A DNA stretch of 64,000 nucleotides from Salvelinus alpinus (taxonomy: Eukaryota; Chordata; Actinopteri; Salmoniformes; Salmonidae): assembly GCF_045679555.1 (NCBI RefSeq), contig NC_092096.1, positions 19,149,227 through 19,213,226 of the forward strand. Direction: 5' to 3'. Shown here one piece after another: positions 34,572 through 44,154 of the stretch. The notes under the pieces are model-generated. The model was not told the DNA's origin, searched no databases, and saw only the letters and a program-made list of their open reading frames with translations. The position numbers and the translations under genes were made by a program. Position 1 is the stretch's first letter. The number at the start of each line of letters is the position of its first letter.

Positions 34572-34846
34572 TCCCCTGGGGTGCGTTCAGTTCGTTTGCT
34601 ACGTTGCGGAACGGTTTGTACTAAACGACAAGTTTTCCCAAAACGTTATTGTACGTTCTTGACAGACTTTGAGATACGTTTCTTCCGTTCGGTGGGTGTG
34701 CCACGGTGTATCTTGAAGCAATGAGTGATGTATTTAAAGGGCAGCGGTACATTTTGAACCCACAAACCAACCCATCCCCGTTTTTCAACTGGTCGCTCAG
34801 TACAGCGACGTTTTATTACGTTTTTATGTACTGAACGTAGCCCTGG
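34572..34846. mobile_element. MITE with GTGCGTTCAGT ends
   Basis: The left end is CCTGGGGTGCGTTCAGTTCG and the right end reads TGTACTGAACGTAGCCCTGG, an imperfect inverted pair. No coding content. It sits in gene C intron 1. Confidence 0.65.
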
Positions 34847-35304
34847 TTAGACCCCAATGACGTGTGTCTGCACATGCGCTTAGCTAGCTAACGTCGCCAT
34901 GACATCGCCTACATGCGGGATCGGGGATTTATTTTTAAGAAGCGGTTTCTACATCTCTTCATACCAAACCATCTTTGCTAATACCGTACATCTTCAGTTT
35001 ATTGAGAAGTAATTGATAGTAGATTCTAGTTGTTCAATTATTGAATTGGAATGTTTGTTTACTTCATTAATCTACTTAAAGCTAGAGTCCTTAATTGAAA
35101 GGACTCTAGCTTTGCCTCTGTTTTGGTAAAAAGTTGATGATGAGCCTGGAGAAATGAACCCACTCTCAACAGACCGAGCTATGGCTGCAAGGACTGACCA
35201 TCAAATCATTTTAGGTAGTAACTAAGGATTCTAGTTTCAACTTCGAATTGATCCCAACCCTGATGTCTAAAAGCTAACCTCTGCTCCTCTCTCCTTTCCT
35301 CCAG
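34847..35304 (+). other. End of gene C intron 1
   Basis: Shares blocks with the end of gene B's intron (TGAGCCTGGAGAAATG, GCAAGGACTGACCATCA, GATGTCTAAAAGCT). A local inverted repeat lies at about 35080-35115 (AAGCTAGAGTCCTTAATTGA against AAAGGACTCTAGCTT). It ends with the acceptor TCTCCTTTCCTCCAG. Confidence 0.55.
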
Positions 35305-36584
35305 ACTCCTTGCAGCTATCTCTCGGTGTCTCTGAAGAGGAGGTTACCCCTGAGCAGCAGCACTGTGAGCAGGAGTGGAGCCCCAGTCTGGGGCAGGAGA
35401 ACCCAGAGCTTCCACAGATTAAAGAGGAGCAGGAGGAACTCAGGACCAGTCAGGAGGAAGAGCAGCTTCAAGGGCTGGAGGCTGATATCATAGAGTTCAA
35501 ATTCACTCCCTCCTGTGTGAAAAGTGAATGTGATCAGGAGGACCCACTTCAGCCCTTCACTTCTCCCCAAACACAGACTGTGGAGAACAGAGAGAGTGAC
35601 CCTAAACAAGTGGATCTCACACCTTTTGTTACTGTGACCCACCTTAAGGGTCTCTACATTCCCTGTGACCCTCCAGATAATCAAAACAATACCTCAGGCC
35701 AAAGCTCAGCCGTGAGCAGCGGCCCAGCAGCACTTGACAGCAGCCCATCATTGGATCCCAACCCACCATTGGATTCCAGTCCGTCATTGGATCCAAGCCC
35801 ATCATTGGATCCAAACCAGTCAATGGTGGAACACTGTTTCAAACCCAGCACCATGTCTAGAAAAACTCACCGCTGCCGTGACTGTGGCGAAATGTTTGCA
35901 ATGAAAGCTGACCTGCAGAGGCATGTGACTCTCTTTAAGAGGCCCAGTGAATGTCGCTTCTGCAAAATAAACTACAACTCCACCTGTAAACTAAAGGCCC
36001 ATGTCCGACTCTGTCACAGTGGGAAACCCTACACCAGCCCTGTTTGTGGCAAGACCTTCACACTCAAAGGGGATCTGTCCAAGCACATCAAGACTCACAT
36101 GGGAGATAAATCATTTAAGTGTGGTGACTGTGGGAAAAGCTTCAATCAGAAGTGGACCCTAAGGAAGCATAAACTGACTCACACAGGAGAGAAACCATTT
36201 ATCTGTGGAGAATGTGGGAAAAGCTTCTATCAGAAGGGGGACTTAAGTAGGCATATACGGACTCACACAGGAGAGAAATTATTTCTCTGTGGTGATTGTG
36301 GGAAAAGCTTCAATTTGAAAGGGAACCTTAGGAAGCATAAACTGACTCACACAGGAGAGAAACCATTTCTCTGTGATGACTGTGGGAAAAGCTTCAGTCA
36401 GAAGGGGACCCTAAGGAAGCATGAACTGACTCACACAGGAGAGAAACCATTTATCTGTGGAGACTGTGGGAAAAGCTTCAGTCAGAAGGGGACCCTAAGG
36501 AAGCATGAACTGACTCACACAGGAGAGAAACCTTTTAGCTGTGATGACCGTGGGAAAAGCTTCACTCAAAAGTCTAACATGTGA
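35305..36584 (+). CDS. Zinc-finger gene C, exon 2 (degenerating finger array)
   Basis: Completes a 481-residue product. The linker is like gene A's but has two or three extra residues (EADIIEFKFTPS) and an expanded SPSLDPNPPLDSSPSL segment. Fingers start at residue 246. Finger 1 ends HVTLF (last His lost); finger 3 reads YTSPVC, losing a Cys; fingers 2 and 4-8 are intact. In the final finger a Cys is changed to Arg (DDRGKSF, T-to-C at 36549), and a 10-bp deletion between 36578 and 36579 relative to genes A and B brings TGA into frame, cutting the finger after KSNM. Still open, so it may encode a six-finger protein, or be an early pseudogene. Confidence 0.83.
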
Positions 36585-36669
36585 AAAACATCCTGAAATG
36601 AAGAAAACAGGATGAAAACTGAAAGAAGAACAAAAACTAGGACAAAGATCTATTCAGTCACAAGATGAG

Positions 36670-36675
36670 AATAAA
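36670..36675 (+). terminator. Polyadenylation signal, gene C
   Basis: AATAAA about 86 bases after the premature stop, in the same conserved context as in genes A and B. Confidence 0.5.
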
Positions 36676-36699
36676 AAGGCAGGATGTGGACAATATTCT

Positions 36700-37164
36700 G
36701 AGTACATGTTCATAGACTCACATCTATTGGTTGGTGGAGGACGACACGATGATACCTCTCCTAGGGACCTGCTCTCCATGCTTCAGGATTAAAGTTCCTC
36801 TGTTTTCTGATCTATTCTATTGGTAACCTGCTGTTTCTCCACTCTGTTACTCTCTGGTCTACATGGAGGGCCTAGCTACTTTACATCTGTCTGGAGGGAC
36901 AGATGGAGGTCACATAATGAGGTTTCTAGTCTCAACACTTTCCAAGGCTTTTTAGAGGAAAATACCTTTTCAGGTCATGTGACAAGTGCCTTCTCCTCTG
37001 ACAATGGCACTGCTAATGAACTCAGTGATGATGCTTATTTTCTCCCCACTAGATGACACTGTTGGAGATGTGATCGCAGTAGCCCTGTAGGTCTAACTTG
37101 TTAGTCATTTCAGTTCATTCTCCACATACCTATGAGGGTATGTGGGTATAATGTTAAATGAATC
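36700..37164. other. Gene C 3' flank, no gene seen
   Basis: Unique-looking sequence. It does not align with the 3' flanks of genes A and B, so the duplication boundary lies near 36700. Confidence 0.4.
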
Positions 37165-38345
37165 AACACTGTTACCCATTACTAAACACATTGAAACACA
37201 CACACTGTATTATAGCCAAACAGGACCATGCTAAACTGATCTGACCACAAGGGGATGTCATAGAATAGATGGTGTGTACTGTGGGGTCCAAGGTGACTGT
37301 AAATCAGTATTAGATTCTTAACATCTGAGTGGCATACTACGAAGCAAGCTAAATCAACTCAGGGTTTTCTAAAGCTAACCAGCTTCAGTTAGCTTCACAT
37401 TCCAGCTCAGGCTTCATCCGTACTATGACAGTGGATATTGCTTGTCCGCCTGCCACTAACTCTAGCAGGCTTGTAGCTGCGCTTGCACGTCCCACATGGT
37501 TAGTCGAACGCCAAACTCTTGAGACAATGCTGAAAAATCAACCCGTGTGCGAGTCAGTGCCACATTTTCATTTGTGAAGAAATCAAAATGAAAGAAAATT
37601 GATCTTTCAAATTCATCAGACTATGTTGTGAAATAGGCTTTTAGAAGTGCTGTCTTTTTTTGATTACTTATCGTTAATGCCGTCTTTGGTGTGCTTATCG
37701 CTCCTTATTCTATGTGTGGAACAGCTTGTTGTGTTGTGGCCATAGACATAATCCATAGAAGGGTTTTGTGACCTCTGACCCTGTCAATTTGACTGTTAAA
37801 CTCATGGGTACACTAGCAATGGCTGGCAGTCTTGACTTGAATATGAACTACCATCTATGGATTATATGTCTATGGTTGGTTGTGGCTGTCAGTTTGTCTT
37901 GCCAATTTCTAAATAGAACAGTGTGAAAAACATACAGTTTGGTAAGCAAATGCTGTCGTTACTTATTTGTTTTCATTTAAAATGGTCAAAATCACAGTAA
38001 GGTACTGAATTGTAACCCAGAAATGATTTGATATTAAGATAAAAACGGCTGCATTAGTCCTTTAAATGCTCTCCAAAGGAGGACATAGTCATTCTATACA
38101 TACAGGCTACTATACTAATGAATACATAAAGCTAAACCCATGTTTGTGCATCAGTGTCCCTCTGCCAAAGAGATGTCTGTATGACATCTTACTATAGCAA
38201 AATGACATTGGCTAAGGCTGGCTAAGGCTAGCTGGCCAGTCAAGTGGTTACTAACATGGATCTTATCAGTGGGCTACAACAACATGAGAAGTGAGAATGT
38301 AAATTGTATTTATAATCTCTCTCTCATTCCCTTCCTGTGTGGGTG
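37165..38345. repeat. Segmental-duplication block, paralogous to 2380-3400
   Basis: Islands at 37170-37320 and 38055-38345 align in order with 2430-2580 and 3085-3370. The 37322-38050 interval is specific to this copy and includes a MITE (37740-37875). Confidence 0.7.
37740..37875. mobile_element. Short foldback element
   Basis: The left arm CCATAGACATAATCCATAG is inversely matched by CTATGGATTATATGTCTATG at the right end. 136 bp, no coding sequence. Confidence 0.65.
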
Positions 38346-39231
38346 AGTGTAAATGATTTCCCTAGGGACTACAGGAGGTCCTGGTTTACCATTAGGTAGT
38401 CTGAGCACCCATAGGCACACCATGTTCAAGAGGAGTGTCACAATGTTAAGTAATGACACACATCGCCTGCTACAGAGCTATAGGACAAACCAAGGTCGCC
38501 TCATCTCAAGGTTGGAATACATTTACTCGTTCACAGATAATATACTCCTTTATCAAAGCAAGAGCATGTCTAGGAAGACATTCATACTTTTCTAAAAGTG
38601 TCTTGCTCCAAGTTCGCTTGTTCTTTCAACAGGCAAAGCCAGCGCAGTGTACAATACTTGCTTTTAGCCCATCTCTTTCTAATAACACACACAAAAGGCA
38701 ATCATGGAAAGGGTCTAGACCCCACCCCCCGCCTGCCGCTACTGGCTCCAGCTCCTTACACCTCTCTGACAAAAAGAAACAGCGAAAGGGAGAGAGGGCG
38801 TATGAAAGAGAGCCGATGAGAATGGTACAAACCCGAACAGCTCTGTGTGTCACACTCGAATACATCGCATCCACGGCTATGATCTACGCGTAGATCGTTG
38901 CTCTCAAGACAAGCGCAACACCGGAGAGAGCAATTACGCAAGATTCTGATAGAGAATGAATGCGAAGCTGTATCCAAAACGCCCGGTTGGTCTCATTTAG
39001 CTACCATTAGAGCATCAACTGGATTACCATAAGGGAGCACAGTAGAAACAACGTCTTTACAATTGAGGAATAATAGATTTTGCTTCAATAATTGAATAAT
39101 TTACATTTCATCAAAACACAAATTTGTATGTATTTGGAGGTGTATTTCCAAGGACACATACATTAAAGCACGGACAATCGTCATTAGGTCGACTTGGATT
39201 TGATCATATTGACACTTTATTAGTTATCCTG
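38346..39231 (+). promoter_or_regulatory. nuak1 upstream region / putative 5' UTR
   Basis: Contains the last non-repetitive sequence before the nuak1 start codon. There is no obvious TATA box. A perfect 16-bp palindrome (GATCTACGCGTAGATC) lies at 38881-38896, in a locally CpG-containing stretch (38770-38990). Transcription start and regulatory role are inferred only from position. Confidence 0.35.
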
Positions 39232-39540
39232 ATGGAAACTGCTTCAAAAGCTCGTCGGCTATCCAATGTGTCCACGGCATCTAACGTGTCCAATGTGTCC
39301 ACGTCCAGCGCTGGGACTGAGGTAGGACAGAGCGATGTGCAGATTTGGGGGGACAGACCTTTACCTGTCGACTACCTTGGTGACATCTCGATCCTGGATG
39401 ACGGGAGATGGTCGAACTCTAGCGTGAAGAAACATCACCACAAGCACAACCTGAAGCACCGCTACGAACTGCTGGAGACACTGGGGAAAGGGACATACGG
39501 CAAAGTGAAGAAAGCCATCGAGAGACAATCCGGCAAAGTG
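39232..39540 (+). CDS. NUAK1 kinase, exon 1
   Basis: Encodes residues 1-103. Residues 1-64 are a Ser/Asn/Thr-rich N-terminus with a short internal repeat ([16 protein letters not shown]). From residue 65 the sequence matches NUAK1: [16 protein letters not shown], then [20 protein letters not shown], with the Gly-rich ATP-binding loop at about residues 85-90. I chose ATG 39232 because no earlier in-frame ATG exists back to 39124. The exon ends GGC AAA GTG before the donor GTGAGT (phase 0), which is consistent with the acceptor at 54838. NUAK1 (ARK5) is an AMPK-related Ser/Thr kinase normally activated by LKB1 on its T-loop; that site lies beyond this window. Residues such as KDK-type spacing downstream favour NUAK1 over NUAK2. 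Confidence 0.93.
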
Positions 39541-40223
39541 GTGAGTTTTAGACAACGACTAACCACCAATGAAACGAGTGTGACAGTCTGAACTTGGTGT
39601 GTTACAACAAGTGAATAACACCATTATAATGTAGGTTGTGATGTAAAAACATCCAAACACAGCGTCTGGCAACTGAATATAGTGATATGTTGGTGTTTCA
39701 TTGATACATATTCATAAACACTCCCATGTTCATGGCGTGTCAATCAGAAATCCCTTGAATTCCCTGATGATGCCACGTGGTATTTCAGCTTTCCAAGTTA
39801 AATTCAGCAATGAGCCCCTTTAATGTTGTTTTATGGCCATAATAACACACGTGGCTTCAGAAGACAAAATCGGTTGTATTGCCTCAGATGTCACACTGCT
39901 TATACAAGATGAGTCAAAGGTCCGTTTAAAAGTACATTGGGGCCCATGTAGCTACATTTAGTTTCAATTTATAACATGTGTTTTCAGTGTTACCAGACCT
40001 CAGAAGAATGAGTCTCTTGTCTAATTCTGTTGACTTTAATAACTTGTGAGTTTTGATGAGCTGAGATGCATGAGTAAAAATGAAAGTTGTGTCCCACTGA
40101 ACATGAACTGACAAACCATTTAATAATCCACCTTGAACCACCTTCCCTGTAGCCATGACATGTGAATTATAGGGATATTTCAGGTATTTTGTTGACAAGT
40201 ACTAAACTAGGTCTAGGTGGTTA
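39541..40223. other. nuak1 intron 1, 5' part
   Basis: Donor GTGAGT at 39541. No gene or recognised repeat in this part. Confidence 0.6.
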
Positions 40224-40590
40224 CTCAACCTCTGTACTGTGTGAAGAGACAGTGGGAGGGGGAGAGAGAGCAGAGAGAGATACTGAGGGTATTATTTGAC
40301 CTCTGTACTGTGTGAAGAGACAGAGAGAGAGATACTGAGGGTATTATTTGACCTCTGTACTGTGTGAAGAGACAGAGAGAGAGATACTGAGGGTATTATT
40401 TGACCTCTGTACTGTGTGAAGAGACAGAGAGAGAGATACTGAGGGTATTGTTTGACCTCTTTACTGTGTGAAGAGACAGTGGAAGGGGGAGAGAGAGATA
40501 CTGAGGGTATTATTTGACCTCTTTACTGTGTGAAGAGACAGTGGAAGGGGGAGAGAGAGATACTGAGGGTATTATTTGACTTCTGGTCAC
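40224..40590. repeat. 52-bp minisatellite in nuak1 intron 1
   Basis: Six to seven units containing CTGTGTGAAGAGACAG, GAGATACTGAGGGTATTATT and TGACCTCT. The core period is 52 bp (for example 40298 to 40350); longer units carry an additional GTGGAAGGGGGAG. Confidence 0.9.
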
Positions 40591-40792
40591 CCCCTGGCTG
40601 GGCAACTAGAACTTTCCAAGTGTGAGGTATGCAGGAGGAAAGTAGACAGTCTGGTGTGTGTGTTTCCTCGTTCTGACTAACACCTAGGTGTGAAGGAAGC
40701 AGAGGCTCTTGGAGGGGTTACGTGTGAGGTGCACACAAACAAAACACAAACCCACATATATATATATACACATACACACATACAGTGGGGAG

Positions 40793-42399
40793 AACAAGTA
40801 TTTGATACACTGCCGATTTTGCAGGTTTTCCTACTTACAAAGCATGTAGAGGTCTGTAATTTTTATCATAGGTACACTTCAACTGTGAGAGACGGAATCT
40901 AAAACAAAAATCCAGAAAATCACATTGTATGATTTTTAAGTAATTCATTTGCATTTTATTGCATGACATAAGTATTTGATCACCTACCAACCAGTAAGAA
41001 TTCCGGCTCTCACAGACCTGTTAGTTTTTCTTTAAGAAGCCCTCCTGTTCTCCACTCATTACCTGTATTAACTGCACCTGTTTGAACTCGTTACCTGTAT
41101 AAAAGACACCTGTCCACACACTCAATCAAACAGACTCCAACCTCTCCACAATGGCCAAGACCAGAGAGCTGTGTAAGGACATCATGGATAAAATTGTAGA
41201 CCTGCACAAGGCTGGGATGGGCTACAGGACAATAGGCAAGCAGCTTGGTGAGAAGGCAACAACTGTTGGCGCAATTATTAGAAAATAGAAGAAAATAGAA
41301 GAAGTTCAAGATGATGGTCAATCACCCTCGGTCTGGGGCTCCATGCAAGATCTCACCTCGTGGGGCATCAATGATCATGAGGAAGGTGAGGGATCAGCCC
41401 AGAACTACACGGCAGGACCTGGTCAATGACCTGAAGAGAGCTGGGACCACAGTCTCAAAGAAAACCATTAGTAACACACTACGCCGTCATGGATTAAAAT
41501 CCTGCAGCGCACACAAGGTCCCCCTGCTCAAGCAGGCGCATGTCCAGGCCCGTCTGAAGTTTGCCAATGACCATCTGGATGATCCAGAGGAGGAATGGGA
41601 GAAGGTCATGTGGTCTGATGATTCAAAAATAAAGCTTTTTGGTCTAAACTCCACTCGCCGTGTTTGGAGGAAGAAGAAGGATGAGTACAACCCCAAGAAC
41701 ACCATCCCAACCGTGAAGCATGGAGGTGGAAACATCATTCTTTGGGGATGCTTTTCTGCAAAGGGGACAGGACGACTGCACCGTATTGAGGGGAGGATGG
41801 ATGGGGCCATGTATTGCGAGATCTTAGCCAACAACCTCCTTCCCTCAGTAAGAGCATTGATGATGGGTCGTGGCTGGGTCTTCCAGCATGACAACGACCC
41901 GAAACACACAGCCAGGGCAACTAAGGAGTGGCTCCGTAAGAAGTATCTCAAGGTCCTGGAGTGGCCTAGCCAGTCTCCAGACCTGAACCCAATAGAAAAT
42001 CTTTGGAGGGAGCTGAAAGTCCGTATTGCCCAGCGACAGCCCCGAAACCTGAAGGATCTGGAGAAGGTCTGTATGGAGGAGTGGGCCAAAATCCCTGCTG
42101 CAGTGTGTGCAAACCTGGTCAAGAACTACAGGAAACGTATGATCTCTGTAATTGCAAACAAAGGATTCTGTACCAAATATTAAGTTCTGCTTTTCTGATG
42201 TATCAAATACTTATGTCATGCAATAAAATGCTAATTAATTACTTAAAAATCATACAATGTGATTTTCGGGATTTTTGTTTTAGATTCCGTCTCTCACAGT
42301 TGAAGTGTACCTATGATAAAAATTACAGACCTCTACATGCTTTGTAAGTAGGAAAATCGGCAAAATCGGCAGTGTATCAAATACTTGTTCTCCCCACTG
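40793..42399 (+). mobile_element. Tc1-like transposon, full length
   Basis: The left end CAGTGGGGAGAACAAGTATT and the right end AATACTTGTTCTCCCCACTG are perfect inverses at the tips. TA duplications are at 40791-40792 and 42400-42401. The inverted repeats extend about 190 bp (to TTGCATGACATAAGTATTTG and its inverse), with one extra 9-bp AAAATCGGC repeat in the right arm. Length 1,607 bp. The insertion is flanked by TA/CA-rich microsatellite on the left and (ACAT)n on the right. It lies in nuak1 intron 1, sense orientation. Confidence 0.93.
41151..42183 (+). pseudogene. Tc1 transposase, one stop and one frameshift
   Basis: Starts [20 protein letters not shown] (DNA-binding domain) and reads to IIRK, where a TAG (41286-41288) replaces a codon I expect to be Trp. 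Then there is a frame change, and from 41311 an uninterrupted 290-codon frame runs to the natural end (ANKGFCTKY). It includes the catalytic residues D ([12 protein letters not shown]), D ([12 protein letters not shown]) and E ([14 protein letters not shown]), a DD34E arrangement, and the [15 protein letters not shown] box. The catalytic part is undamaged; only the linker after the helix-turn-helix region is broken. Confidence 0.9.
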
Positions 42400-42447
42400 T
42401 ACATACATACATACATACATACATACATACATACATACATACATACA
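42400..42447. repeat. (ACAT)n microsatellite
   Basis: About 12 tetranucleotide repeats immediately right of the Tc1 element. Confidence 0.95.
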
Positions 42448-42849
42448 CGACGAGAGCTTCTCACTTGGTCGCTGTATTGATGAGGTACCTAGTGACTTCA
42501 AACTGTATGAACAGTAGAGAGAGAGAGGGGGGAAAGGCTACATTCTCACTGGTTATCCTGTATAGCCAGGAAGAGAAGACCCCACAGAGCCTCCTGTACA
42601 TGACCCTTCTGTGTGGGGGCTCTGTCAGGCATAGAAATGCCTCCCTGTCCATGTCTAAGAGGTCTGGAGACATGCCTGCTTCAGGACACCCTGCTTCGTA
42701 GACAGAGAGAGAGAGAGAGGATGAGCCAGTGAGTGAACACACACTCACACAGACAATACAAACAGAAGTCTGGATGGAATAGTTTGGGGATTTTTAGGCC
42801 GTGGTGACTCATTGAGATTAGCTGCTATAAAACCACCAGCATAGCGTAC
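42448..42849. other. nuak1 intron 1, nothing recognised
   Basis: Short GA runs (42513-42530, 42702-42719). No gene seen. Confidence 0.4.
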
Positions 42850-43745
42850 AGTCTCCTGTCTGCTACCATACAAGAGTATTCAGTCTCCTGGCTGCTACCA
42901 TCAAGAGTATTCAGTCTCCTGTCTGCTACCATGCAAGAGTATTCAGTCTCCTGGCTGCTACCATGCAAGAGTATTCAGTCTCCTGTCTGCTACCATGCAA
43001 GAGTATTCAGTCTCCTGTCTGCTACCATGCAAGAGTATTCAGTCTCCTGGCTGCTACCATGCAAGAGTATTCAGTCTCCTGGCTGCTACCATGCAAGAGT
43101 ATTCAGTCTCCTGCCTGCTAACATGCAAGAGTATTCAGTCTCCTGCCTGCTACCATGCAAGAGTATTCAGTCTCCTGCCTGCTACCATGCAAGAGTATTC
43201 AGTCTCCTGCCTGCTACCATGCAAGAGTATTCAGTCTCCTGTCTGCTACCATGCAAGAGTATTCAGTCTCCTGGCTGCTACCATGCAAGAGTATTCAGTC
43301 TCCTGGCTGCTACCATGCAAGAGTATTCAGTCTCCTGCCTGCTACCATGCAAGAGTATTCAGTCTCCTGCCTGCTACCATGCAAGAGCATTCAGTCTCCT
43401 GGCTGCTACCATGCAAGAGCATTCAGTCTCCTGGCTGCTACCATGCAAGAGTATTCAGTCTCCTGGCTGCTACCATGCAAGAGTATTCAGTCTCCTGCCT
43501 GCTACCATGCAAGAGTATTCAGTCTCCTGCCTGCTACCATGCAAGAGTATTCAGTCTCCTGGCTGCTACCATGCAAGAGCATTCAGTCTCCTGGCTGCTA
43601 CCATAAAAGAGCATTGAGTCTCCTGGCTGCTACCATGCAAGAGCATCCAGTCTCCTGGCTGCTACCGTAAAAGAGCATCCAGTCTCCTGGCTGCTACCGT
43701 AAAAGAGCATCCAGTCTCCTGGCTGCTACCGTAAAAGAACATTCA
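42850..43745. repeat. 32-bp minisatellite in nuak1 intron 1
   Basis: About 27-28 units of CTGCTACCATGCAAGAGTAT plus TCAGTCTCCTGG, with variation G/C/T in the last position (GGCTGC, GCCTGC, GTCTGC) and GTATTC/GCATTC. The last units change to CCGTAAAAGAGCATCC. Since 3 x 32 = 96, all three + frames stay open by chance structure, not coding. Confidence 0.95.
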
Positions 43746-44154
43746 GGGGGACTTTGAGTCAGTCAACCATGATACACACGGTTGAGTCGCCGTGTGTCTA
43801 ATCTGTTGACTGACTGAACATTTGTGTACCCACCCTGAACTTTTTTTCCCAATAGACACAAAAAACACAGTCATATGGTGGAGGGTTGAGAGAGCCTTTA
43901 GATTGAATGTTATGTAATTATGCAGCTTTCCCTGGCCTGGTCTGGTGTGGTCTGGTCATGTTGTTATCAAGGCAGTGAGAGGAGCAGGTTGACAGGGTCA
44001 GCCAAGCAGCAGGAAGGGAACACTTCTATGTTGACCTGTCAGGGGACTCTGTGTAAGTGTGTGTGAGTGCCTGTGTTCTGTGCCAGCTTCTCTGGATAGA
44101 TAGGTATTTCAGAGACAGGTCTAAGGAGAGAGACAGAGATAAGGGGGGGGTGTA
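43746..44154. other. nuak1 intron 1, nothing recognised
   Basis: Unique-looking sequence between two arrays. A hairpin-like pair (GACTCAACCGTG type, about 43755-43815) is visible: GAGTCAGTCAAC against GTTGACTGACTG. Confidence 0.4.

Noticed and set aside
34352-34724. Open frames of 90-117 codons on +
   Set aside because: They overlap a MITE and gene C intron; no domain or codon signal.
42931-43670. Long + frames such as MQEYSVSWLLPCKSIQSPG
   Set aside because: All three frames are open because of the 32-bp repeat; same peptides shifted by frame, no gene signals.
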